Shown in pieces: positions 26,736-34,396 of a stretch of 64,000 nucleotides of DNA. Position numbers and translations under genes: made by a program. The stretch comes from Vibrio neonatus (lineage in GTDB: Bacteria > Pseudomonadota > Gammaproteobacteria > Enterobacterales > Vibrionaceae): assembly GCF_024346975.1 (NCBI RefSeq), contig NZ_AP024885.1, positions 558,001 to 622,000 of the forward strand. Reading direction: 5' to 3'. The number at the start of each line of letters is the position of its first letter. Position 1 is the first letter of the stretch. Under the pieces are notes generated by a model. It saw nothing but the letters and a program-made list of their open reading frames with translations, was not told where the DNA came from and ran no database searches.

Positions 26736-26766
26736 GCAGAAGGATATCTTTTCCTTCTGCTTATCT
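26736..26766 (+). terminator. Putative terminator of the tad operon
   Basis: GCAGAAGGA (26736-26744) pairs with TCCTTCTGC (26752-26760) around a 7-nt loop, followed by TTATCT. The T-tail is poor, so termination may be incomplete. Confidence 0.7.
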
Positions 26767-26858
26767 GACCCTATGCAAAAAATATGTCGTTATTTCTCAC
26801 CTATACACTGAATTTTTATTCTCATTAATTGTTTAATAATTTAACGTGCAACTCTTCA

Positions 26859-26874
26859 TGTGATCTCTGTCACG
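26859..26874 (+). promoter_or_regulatory. CRP-type site 1 with adjacent -10 box
   Basis: TGTGA-N6-TCACG matches the CRP consensus in 9 of 10 core positions. TATGAT (26897-26902) places a start near 26908-26909, about 41.5 bases from the site centre, as in class II CRP-activated promoters. The predicted transcript runs right, over 840 bases before the next gene. Confidence 0.6.
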
Positions 26875-27619
26875 TTTTTGGGGCGGTTTTATCCTATATG
26901 ATAAAGTCTACTAAAGACGATATTAGTGTGATGACGTTTGTCATGTATTAGTGAAGAGTGCTTTTTATAAAACGGTTATTGTCTAGACGTTAACCAGAAT
27001 TTATAAGCCCTGCCTTTAGAAGTTGAGAGCTTCATGAGTGTGAGTTATCGCGTTGGTCAATATTGTTACTCAATTGCCTATCTACACTGACTTTCGGGAT
27101 AACAGCAAAGACAAGTGTTATGCCGTTACTCATTTTACTGGGTAAACAAGCAACTCTAATATGTAGGTGCTTACCGTTTGATATGAAGGTTGAGAATACT
27201 TCATATGAATGTTAGTATGCAAGGATGCGCATAAAAACGTTTTATAACAATGCCTCTCTTTTCGGTTATTTGCTCGCTAAAAATACAAGATGACAGTTGA
27301 TGATTTTCACAAGTTTTGCTGACAGTTTTTGATACTTTGTGGGTAATGTTAGCGATTAAAAATAAACCTGTTTATACGACGCATTACCTGTAACCATCAT
27401 CTATTCTGTTTAATATGAATGAACGTCTAGGCGATTAATCATTAACTGTGGATTATTATTCATTACTAAGAGTGTTTAAGCTCTGAGCCGTAGATGAGTG
27501 ATAAGATATCTATTGTATAGCCAGAGATAAGAGTGAGCGGTATATGATGGTTTTTCTATCAGGTATGTATTTATTTTGTGAACTTTAGGTATCTAGGATT
27601 CGATGGTAGAACCTCTTAG

Positions 27620-27635
27620 TGTGATCATGATCACA
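27620..27635 (+). promoter_or_regulatory. CRP-type site 2 upstream of the symporter gene
   Basis: TGTGA-TCATGA-TCACA is a perfect palindromic CRP consensus. TAGATG (27654-27659) could be the -10 box of a class II promoter, giving a leader of about 85 bases before the ATG at 27752. Confidence 0.75.
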
Positions 27636-27751
27636 TTTTCATTGTTTTCAATCTAGATGATAATAAATATCACCTATTCGCCTGCTAACCTGCTTCGCGA
27701 CTTTGTAGCCGTTCAAAGCGAAAACTATAAGATTAATAGGAGTGTTCAAAG

Positions 27752-29050
27752 ATGAATACTAATAAAAAGAAGAAGTCACTGACCACCCGAGTCCTGCTCG
27801 GTATGGGATTAGGTGTATTGACAGGCTTTATCATTCGATTAGCGTTTAGCGATAACCAATTTATTAACGAATACCTCGTCAATGGTTTTTTTGATGTAGG
27901 TGGTTCCATTTTCATCGCTAGTTTAAAAATGTTAGTTGTACCTTTGGTATTTGTGTCACTGGTATGTGGTACAAGTTCTTTAAAGGATATTGCAACTTTA
28001 GGTCGTTTAGGTGGTAAAACAATTGGTTTTTACCTAGTAACGACCATGATTGCCATCTCTATGGCGATCTTTATGGGGACAGTATTTCAACCTGGAGCAG
28101 GGGCCGATTTAGCAGCCGCTACGACCTTCTCTACCAGTGAAGCACCGTCACTTGGACAAGTTATTGTAGGCATGTTTCCTACTAACCCAATTAACTCTAT
28201 GGCACAGGGTAATACGCTGCAAATCATTGTCTTTGCTGTATTATTTGGGATAGCAATCAGTGCATGTGGCGAAACAGGTGAGCGTGTTGCTGCTGCTTTC
28301 CAAGATCTAAACGAAGTAATCATGAAGCTAGTGGCTTTATTAATGAATGTTGCGCCTTATGGTGTTTTCTTCTTAATGGCGAAGCTATTTAGCACCATTG
28401 GTCTAAGTGCGATCATGAATTTAGGCGAGTACTTCTTGGTGCTCTCTGCCGCATTGTTGATTCAAGGCCTCATTGTTTACCCATTGATCTTGAAAGCTAC
28501 TACAGGTCTAAATCCAATTCATTTCTTGAAGAAGATGGAAGATGCTGTGATGTTTGCTTTTTCTACGGCGTCTTCAAATGCCACTATTCCTGTAACAATG
28601 GAAACTGCAACGCATCGTTTAGGTGTTAAAAACCGTGTTGCGTCTTTCACTATTCCACTGGGTGCAACCATCAACATGGATGGTACTGCCATCATGCAGG
28701 GTGTCGCGACAGCGTTTATTGCGCAGGCGTTTAATATCCATCTAGGCATGGGTGATTACCTAACGGTTATCCTAACTGCAACACTCGCATCTATCGGTAC
28801 AGCAGGTGTTCCAGGTGTTGGTCTTATCATGCTAGCAATGGTATTGAACCAAGTCGGCCTACCTTTAGAAGGTATTGCGCTTATCATGGGTGTGGATCGT
28901 CTATTAGATATGATTCGTACTGCGGTTAACATTACCGGTGATAGTGCGGTAACTGTGATTGTAGGTAAATCAGAAGGTGCTTTGGATATTGATACTTTCA
29001 ATGATCCGGATGCAGGAAAGAAGGTCGAAGAGGTCAAACTGGCTAAATAA
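27752..29050 (+). CDS. Dicarboxylate/amino acid:cation symporter (DAACS family)
   Basis: A 432-residue inner-membrane carrier that imports glutamate/aspartate or C4-dicarboxylates with Na+ or H+. Family motifs: ASSNATIPVT (variant of the SSS tip motif), NMDGTA, GTAGVPGVG and DRLLDMIRTAVNITGD, which carry the cation and substrate sites. About eight membrane helices and two hairpin loops fit the GltPh fold. AGGAG precedes the start. The perfect CRP site upstream suggests catabolite control. The Arg in MIRTAVN favours acidic substrates. Confidence 0.92.
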   Translation: MNTNKKKKSLTTRVLLGMGLGVLTGFIIRLAFSDNQFINEYLVNGFFDVGGSIFIASLKMLVVPLVFVSLVCGTSSLKDIATLGRLGGKTIGFYLVTTMIAISMAIFMGTVFQPGAGADLAAATTFSTSEAPSLGQVIVGMFPTNPINSMAQGNTLQIIVFAVLFGIAISACGETGERVAAAFQDLNEVIMKLVALLMNVAPYGVFFLMAKLFSTIGLSAIMNLGEYFLVLSAALLIQGLIVYPLILKATTGLNPIHFLKKMEDAVMFAFSTASSNATIPVTMETATHRLGVKNRVASFTIPLGATINMDGTAIMQGVATAFIAQAFNIHLGMGDYLTVILTATLASIGTAGVPGVGLIMLAMVLNQVGLPLEGIALIMGVDRLLDMIRTAVNITGDSAVTVIVGKSEGALDIDTFNDPDAGKKVEEVKLAK

Positions 29051-29127
29051 TTGCTGACCTAACAGATTGTTATCCCCTAGCTAGCCCAGATTCAGTTTGG
29101 TTAGGGGAAATTAAACTTCGGTATCAA

Positions 29128-29159
29128 TGCCGCTCATCTAAGGTGAGCGGCTTTTTTTT
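29128..29159 (+). terminator. Rho-independent terminator of the symporter gene
   Basis: GCCGCTCAT (29129-29137) pairs with GTGAGCGGC (29143-29151), with one G-T pair, followed by eight T residues. Confidence 0.93.
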
Positions 29160-29166
29160 GAGCAGA

Positions 29167-29205
29167 CTAAATGTCTAATTATCTAAATGTCTAATTATCT
29201 AAATG
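29167..29205. repeat. 16-bp tandem repeat at the 3' end of the ZrgA-like gene
   Basis: The unit CTAAATGTCTAATTAT occurs at 29167-29182 and 29183-29198, with a third partial copy to 29205. The stop codon of the minus-strand gene lies in the second copy, so slippage could move the stop only slightly. Confidence 0.8.
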
Positions 29206-29766
29206 GATATGAGTCTGTTGTTTGTTTAGCTCGGTTGCGTTTTGAGTTTTATCCGTAAAGTAGTTCACTGCTATGGTGTTCGTGGCAGGGAAGTGCTGAA
29301 ACCAAGAGGTGTTGATGTCATTTAGCTGCTGCGGATTTTGGCAGTTAAATTGGTATTTGATATCAAAGCTAGCATGTGCGCTATGCTCAACAAAAGGATT
29401 ATGTATATCTTGCGCTGCGGGCTGTTCAAATGATGATTTAACTAGGCTTACTGCACTATCTGTTATTGAGCACTGCGCTTCTGCATTGATGTTTACTATC
29501 GAGTGAGAATCATTTAATAGTTGATTCGCTCTGCTCATTGCACTCTTTTCTTGCTCTGTATTGGCAGTATGCTCAAAACCCACCACATCCATTCCTGTCG
29601 CATAAATTTCAATTAATAGCCCTGCACCATCTTGAGCAATATCATAGGTGACAAAGCCATGTACATGAGCTCCATGCTGCCTAAAGGTAGAGGCAAGGCT
29701 TGGTACTGCGATAAAAGTACAAAGGAGCGCAGGGAGAATACGTATAGTATGAGGTTTTGTTTTCAT
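29191..29766 (-). CDS. ZrgA-like (DUF2796) exported zinc-uptake protein
   Basis: 191 residues. A signal peptide ends VPSLAS. The mature start carries the DUF2796/ZrgA hallmark HGAHVHG, followed by GLLIEIYATGMDVVGFEH. Histidines throughout, and the terminal THIHLDN, fit metal binding in the periplasm. In V. cholerae ZrgA works with an ABC transporter; none of those genes lies nearby, so this may be an orphan paralogue. It is convergent with the symporter gene. Confidence 0.8.
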   Translation of the reverse strand: MKTKPHTIRILPALLCTFIAVPSLASTFRQHGAHVHGFVTYDIAQDGAGLLIEIYATGMDVVGFEHTANTEQEKSAMSRANQLLNDSHSIVNINAEAQCSITDSAVSLVKSSFEQPAAQDIHNPFVEHSAHASFDIKYQFNCQNPQQLNDINTSWFQHFPATNTIAVNYFTDKTQNATELNKQQTHIHLDN

Positions 29767-29915
29767 GATAAGGGTTACAAATAATAAAGTGCCTAAAGCA
29801 TACTCGCTAGGCGCAAGATAGTGACCTTGACAAAGTTATATTGAATGAATGGTTATTACCTAGTTTAGCCTAGTTTCGCCTTTGAAATATGCAGGCTCTT
29901 TTCTTTCAAATAGAT

Positions 29916-29947
29916 ATAAAAAGACCCGCACATTTAGGTGCAGGTCT
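29916..29947 (-). terminator. Rho-independent terminator of dapD (minus strand)
   Basis: Read on the minus strand, AGACCTGCAC pairs with GTGCGGGTCT (one G-T pair), followed by CTTTTTAT-type T residues. It lies about 30 bases after the dapD stop. Confidence 0.8.
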
Positions 29948-29977
29948 ATGCTGTTAGTCTTATTCTAATCGCAGTGA

Positions 29978-31009
29978 TTAGTTATTGCTGTGCAATTCGC
30001 TGTTTAGCTCAACTGCAGATTTATTGGTAAGACACTCAATAATACCGGTTTGAGAATTACGGCGGAATAGTAGGTCAGATTTGCCTGCAAGATCACGCGC
30101 CTTAACAACTTCAACTTCTTTGCCGCTGTTGTCTAGCATGCGCACTTTAGTACCTGCTGTTACATACAAACCAGACTCAATTGTACAACGATCTCCTAGT
30201 GGGAAGCCAAGACCGGCATTAGCACCAAGTAGGCTATTTTCACCGATAGAGATAACAACTTTACCGCCACCAGATAGTGTACCCATGATAGAAGCGCCAC
30301 CACCGATATCAGAACCGTTGCCAACCATAACGCCAGCAGAGATACGACCTTCAACCATGCTCACGCCTGTAGTACCAGCGTTGAAGTTAATGAAGCCTTC
30401 ATGCATAACAGTTGTGCCGTTACCCACATGTGCGCCAAGGCGAACACGAGAAGTATCTGCAATGCGAACACCTGTTGGAACAATGTAGTCGACCATTTTA
30501 GGGAACTTATCCACGCAATCTACGCTCAGTGCGCGACCAGCAAGACGAGCTTCGATTTGACGATCAGCAAGTTCAGGAAGATCGATTGGGCCTTCGTTTG
30601 TCCATGCAATGTTGTGTAGCAGACCAAAAATACCGTCAAGTACAATACCGTGAGGCTGAGCCAGACGGTGAGAGATCAGTTGTAGCTTCAAGAAACCTTC
30701 AGCAACAGTTTGAGGTTTTTCATCACTGGCTAAGATAACAACAATAAGAGGTTGGCTAGATTGCGCCGCTTTTGCTGCAAAGTCAGCACTTGCTGCTTGG
30801 CCATTGCTTTCAAATACGCCAGCAAGCTCAGTGCATTGCTCTGGAGTAATCTCGATGCTTTGATTACCCTCGGTGTAACCCACCACTTGTTTAACTGCAG
30901 CAACAAGTTCAGTTGCTGGTGACAGTAGTGGGGTTGGGAAGAAAGCTTCAATAATTTTGTTATCTCGGTTTTTAGTTGCGCTACCGAGTGCCAGTGCGAA
31001 GAAAGACAT
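29978..31009 (-). CDS. dapD: Tetrahydrodipicolinate N-succinyltransferase
   Basis: This enzyme of lysine and diaminopimelate synthesis transfers succinyl from succinyl-CoA to tetrahydrodipicolinate. At 343 residues it is the longer DapD type found in Vibrio and Pseudomonas. The C-terminal half is a left-handed beta-helix with hexapeptide turns (RVRLGAHVGNGTTVMHEGF..., GGGASIMGTLSGGG). ATG 31009 is preferred over the adjacent in-frame TTG at 31012; GGAG lies upstream. Confidence 0.96.
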   Translation of the reverse strand: MSFFALALGSATKNRDNKIIEAFFPTPLLSPATELVAAVKQVVGYTEGNQSIEITPEQCTELAGVFESNGQAASADFAAKAAQSSQPLIVVILASDEKPQTVAEGFLKLQLISHRLAQPHGIVLDGIFGLLHNIAWTNEGPIDLPELADRQIEARLAGRALSVDCVDKFPKMVDYIVPTGVRIADTSRVRLGAHVGNGTTVMHEGFINFNAGTTGVSMVEGRISAGVMVGNGSDIGGGASIMGTLSGGGKVVISIGENSLLGANAGLGFPLGDRCTIESGLYVTAGTKVRMLDNSGKEVEVVKARDLAGKSDLLFRRNSQTGIIECLTNKSAVELNSELHSNN

Positions 31010-31229
31010 CAATTAATCTCCATATATTGTGTTTTTAGCACGAACTACCACCTATTTTTATGCGTTAAGGTGAGTAGACGTACCTCTCAAGTTTTGTTGA
31101 TAGCCTTACACTATAATAAGCACAAGCAGGCGTGAAAAGAGCTAAATGACGAAAACTGATAATAAAGCGCCCTGCCAACGCTCGGGTATTGAGCAAGCAA
31201 GGCGATATTGGGTCAAGTAAGCAGTGTAA

Positions 31230-31874
31230 TTAGACAAACAACGCAATGTAAGCTTGATGGATACCTTCAATCAACATCTGCATGCCAATAACCGCCAGTA
31301 TTAAACCCATCATACGAGTAATTACGTTTAGCGCGCTCGGTCCAATAGCTCGAACAAACTGCTCTCCAGAGACAAACAGTGCGTAGGTCAGTCCACAAAG
31401 CAGTCCAAAGGAGATAATGGTAATAATAACTTCAAAGTTGCCACCAACCGCTGCAAAGTTCATTGCGGTTGCAATGGTTCCGGGGCCTGCAAGGATAGGC
31501 ATAGCAAGAGGGGATACGCCAATACTCAGCGCCGCTTCTTTTTGCGCTATGGTGTGACTGGCCGATTTTTCTGGCTTATGGTGTTCGTTATTACCGCGCA
31601 ACATGTTCAGACCAATCATAAATACCAAAATACCGCCGGTAATTCTGAGGGCGTATAAAGTGATACCAAACAGGTCAAAGATTAGCTTTCCTGAAATAGC
31701 GAATATGGTGACGATAATAAAAGCAATAATGCAAGAGCGCAGTGCTATAGACTTTACTGTTTGATGATCGTTGCCACGAGTCAAACCGATGAAGATAGGT
31801 GTATTAGCGATTGGGTTCATGATAGCAAAAAAGCCCATGAACACAGCTAGGGCATGTACGATAAGGTCTTTCAT
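31230..31874 (-). CDS. MarC-family integral membrane protein
   Basis: 214 residues with about six hydrophobic helices. MarC (UPF0056/YhgN) signatures are AIMNPIANTPIFIGLT near the start and ALSIGVSPLAMPILAGPGTIATAM in the middle. The family is annotated as a putative NAAT-type transporter; its substrate and function are not established. It is read alone, toward dapD, with no strong terminator seen between them. Confidence 0.9.
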   Translation of the reverse strand: MKDLIVHALAVFMGFFAIMNPIANTPIFIGLTRGNDHQTVKSIALRSCIIAFIIVTIFAISGKLIFDLFGITLYALRITGGILVFMIGLNMLRGNNEHHKPEKSASHTIAQKEAALSIGVSPLAMPILAGPGTIATAMNFAAVGGNFEVIITIISFGLLCGLTYALFVSGEQFVRAIGPSALNVITRMMGLILAVIGMQMLIEGIHQAYIALFV

Positions 31875-31964
31875 ATAGTCCTTTGTAAGGTAATTAGCAA
31901 TCTATCTTGCAGTTTGGAAGTAGAGATACCCTATATGATAAAGGACTATATTAGTTACGGCTAC

Positions 31965-32264
31965 TTATGCAGCGTCAGAAGTTGCTGAGTTGACATCATC
32001 CTGACTCACAACCTTTGGTTTTTTCGGTGTTGGCTTACGTTTTGCGCCCAAAGCGTACAAAACTTCTTCTTTGTGCTTAGCTAAGTACATAGAAAGCTCT
32101 TCTTGTTGGCCTTCATCGGTGATGATTTCGCTATTTCCTAATAGAGTAAATAGTTCATCAGCCATATCCAGCATTTTGTCATATGCGTCCGCTTCGGCTT
32201 TTGAGGTAAAAGTCATCTTTTCTTCTCCGTTGCGTTCTACCACGTACTTGACGATAACAGCCAT
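31965..32264 (-). CDS. yebG: YebG family SOS protein
   Basis: 99 residues: MAVIVKYVVERNG at the start, an acidic helical middle, and a Lys/Pro-rich tail. This is the YebG family, a small DNA-damage-inducible protein of unclear role. A LexA-type box lies 36 bases upstream of the start (see that entry). It is flanked by marC and a LysR gene, all on the minus strand but with separate control. Confidence 0.9.
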   Translation of the reverse strand: MAVIVKYVVERNGEEKMTFTSKAEADAYDKMLDMADELFTLLGNSEIITDEGQQEELSMYLAKHKEEVLYALGAKRKPTPKKPKVVSQDDVNSATSDAA

Positions 32265-32299
32265 GGTCCATCCTCATAAATTGATTGTTAATAATTGAA

Positions 32300-32319
32300 T
32301 ACTGGTTATTTATACATTA
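32300..32319 (-). promoter_or_regulatory. LexA (SOS) box of yebG
   Basis: TACTGGTTATTTATACATTA agrees with the E. coli consensus (TACTGTATATATATACAGTA) in 16 of 20 positions, with the CTG and ACA cores intact on the outside. It is 36 bases before the yebG ATG. Confidence 0.7.
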
Positions 32320-32348
32320 AATCACGCGCTACAGTCTAGCTGAGTTGT

Positions 32349-33254
32349 TTATTTTGTGCAGTGATCGCTCAATCGCCACTCAAGACTGTATTGTAAAAAT
32401 GCCGCCAGCAGTGGATTTAAATACTTATCTTTGTGTAGCACAATTTGCATGGTTCTATCTAAGGGTAAATCAATATCGAGCTTGCTGATTTTTCCAGCTT
32501 TTAGTGCGCTATCAATTGAAAGCTCAGATAAACAGGCTAACCCTAACCCTGCCGCAACACCATTGATGATCGCTTCGCTGTTGCTTAGTTCAAACTCCCC
32601 CTGCCAAAGGGTTAAATGTTGCGCGATGTGCTGAATAAAATAATCTCTAGAGCCAGAGCCTTGTTCTCTTAACAGCCAATTATTGGCTTCCAGTTCATGA
32701 ATGGATAGCTTGCTCTTTTTCGCTAAAGGGTTGTCTGGCTTACAAATAATGCACATTCGGTCAAAACCAAATGGATGATGGGTCAGCTTATCTGAGTCTT
32801 CATTGCTTTCGATGAGGGCAATATCAATACGGTAATCAATGATTTTTTGACTAAGCAGGGATGAATTTTCTAGTAAGGTGGTAAAACGTACTGCCGGATG
32901 TTGCTGCCTAAAATCTCGAATTAGGTAGGGAAGTAGCTGGTTACCTATTGTATTACTGGCCCCTACATTCAGTTCACCACTTAATGTATTTGAATCATTA
33001 AACAAAGAGGGAATAGCGCGAGCTCGATCCAGTAGCTCATCCGCAACGGGCAGTAGAGTAGAGCCTTCATTGTTCAGGACAAGGCGATTATTCACCCTAT
33101 CAAATAATGTATGTCCAAGTTGGTTTTCTAGCTCATTAAGAGATAGACTCACCGCCGCTTTCGATAGACATAGCGTTTGTGCGGCGCTGGACATAGAGCT
33201 TGCTTTGGCAATAGAGGTAAATACTTCGAGTTGTCTTAGGGTAAAAGAAATCAT
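32349..33254 (-). CDS. LysR-family transcription regulator
   Basis: 301 residues. The N-terminal winged helix (about 4-62) contains SSAAQTLCLSKAAVSLSLNELENQLG; the rest is the periplasmic-binding-like effector domain, with GVAAGLGLACLSE near the C-terminus. It is divergent from the TDT transporter gene across 119 bases and most likely controls that gene, as is usual for LysR pairs. The effector is unknown. Confidence 0.92.
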   Translation of the reverse strand: MISFTLRQLEVFTSIAKASSMSSAAQTLCLSKAAVSLSLNELENQLGHTLFDRVNNRLVLNNEGSTLLPVADELLDRARAIPSLFNDSNTLSGELNVGASNTIGNQLLPYLIRDFRQQHPAVRFTTLLENSSLLSQKIIDYRIDIALIESNEDSDKLTHHPFGFDRMCIICKPDNPLAKKSKLSIHELEANNWLLREQGSGSRDYFIQHIAQHLTLWQGEFELSNSEAIINGVAAGLGLACLSELSIDSALKAGKISKLDIDLPLDRTMQIVLHKDKYLNPLLAAFLQYSLEWRLSDHCTK

Positions 33255-33373
33255 AAGTGTTTATTTTTACTTAACGCTAGTTTTGAATCTTTAAATTTTA
33301 ATAAACATAACTTAAGAATACACTCTTTGCATCAACTTAATGAACAGCGGTTAATAATCCGTGGAGTAATCTC

Positions 33374-34339
33374 ATGCAAACACAATCTCGTTTAGCCAAT
33401 GCACCAACGCCAATGGCGGGTTTGGCCTTAGGTATTGCCAGTTTAGGCTGGAGCCTAGAAAACTTAGGTGTGTTTGGCGGATATGCACAAACGATAGGCG
33501 CGGTAATTGCGGCAACATTATTGCTGATTTTGACCGGTAAATTCTTACTTCATTCGCATCTATTAAAGCAAGATTTATCCCATCCAGTGGTTGGGAGTGT
33601 TGTGCCCACTTTTGCTATGGCGAGCATGGTGGTGTCGTATGCTATTGGTCAGCATTGGGCGCTATTCGGCAACTTGTTATGGCTCATATCGGTAATTTTG
33701 CACATTATCTTTTTAACGAGCTTTACCTTTCATCGCAGTCAGAATTTTGAGCTTAGCCATATGCTGCCGAGTTGGTTTGTACCACCGGTAGGAATTATTG
33801 TGGCCGCTTTAACTTACTCAGGTAGTGCCTCTTTACACTGGATTGGCGCGGCGACCTTATATTTTGGCATGATTGCCTACGCTATCATGTTGCCGATAAT
33901 GATTTATCGTTTGATGTTTTCAGAACTCGTGCAAGATGCCGCTAAGCCTACATTGGCAATTTTAGCAGCGCCAGCCAGTTTATCATTAGCCGGTTACTTA
34001 TCATTTGTGGCGTCGCCATCACCACTGATTGTTGCGCTACTGTTTGGTATCGCAATCCTTATGACAGCCATTATCTACATGGCGTTTTACCGCCTGTTAA
34101 AACTGCCGTTTAGCCCAGGTTATGCTGCTTTTACTTTCCCACTGGTGATCAGTGCAACCGCTATGTTTAAGGTGGCGGCATGGATGACAAATATGAATAT
34201 CGCCACAGAGTATGTTCAGCAGGTTCACACTCTAGCGGTACTAGAGTTAGGCGTTGCATTTATCATTGTGAGTTACGTGGCAATACAATATTTCAATAAT
34301 TTATTGATTCAACCAAGGTTGGCAATTAGCAGTAAATAA
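33374..34339 (+). CDS. TDT-family (TehA/SLAC1-like) transporter
   Basis: 321 residues with about ten transmembrane segments and few charged residues. Typical TDT features are PTPMAGLALGIASLGW at the start, the amphipathic SWFVPPVGIIVAAL, and the late FTFPLVISATAMFK. Family members export tellurite, sulfite or dicarboxylates or act as anion channels; the substrate here cannot be read. GTGGAG precedes the start. It pairs with the divergent LysR gene. Confidence 0.88.
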   Translation: MQTQSRLANAPTPMAGLALGIASLGWSLENLGVFGGYAQTIGAVIAATLLLILTGKFLLHSHLLKQDLSHPVVGSVVPTFAMASMVVSYAIGQHWALFGNLLWLISVILHIIFLTSFTFHRSQNFELSHMLPSWFVPPVGIIVAALTYSGSASLHWIGAATLYFGMIAYAIMLPIMIYRLMFSELVQDAAKPTLAILAAPASLSLAGYLSFVASPSPLIVALLFGIAILMTAIIYMAFYRLLKLPFSPGYAAFTFPLVISATAMFKVAAWMTNMNIATEYVQQVHTLAVLELGVAFIIVSYVAIQYFNNLLIQPRLAISSK

Positions 34340-34396
34340 CCTCACATAGCGACATCAATTGCACTAGTGTGTGGTAACATTATTGCAATTGATTCA

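Larger units (their letters stand above)
26767..27751 (+). other. Roughly 1-kb gap without a recognisable gene
   Basis: No convincing coding sequence was seen here on either strand. It holds two CRP-type sites (given separately), a -10-like TATGAT at 26897-26902 placed correctly for the first site, and scattered short inverted repeats. It may be a long regulated leader of the symporter gene or contain a small RNA gene. Confidence 0.6.

Noticed and set aside
12965..26766. Prophage or integrative element around the tad locus
   Set aside because: No integrase, transposase, tRNA attachment site or phage gene was seen, and flanking direct repeats were not found by eye.
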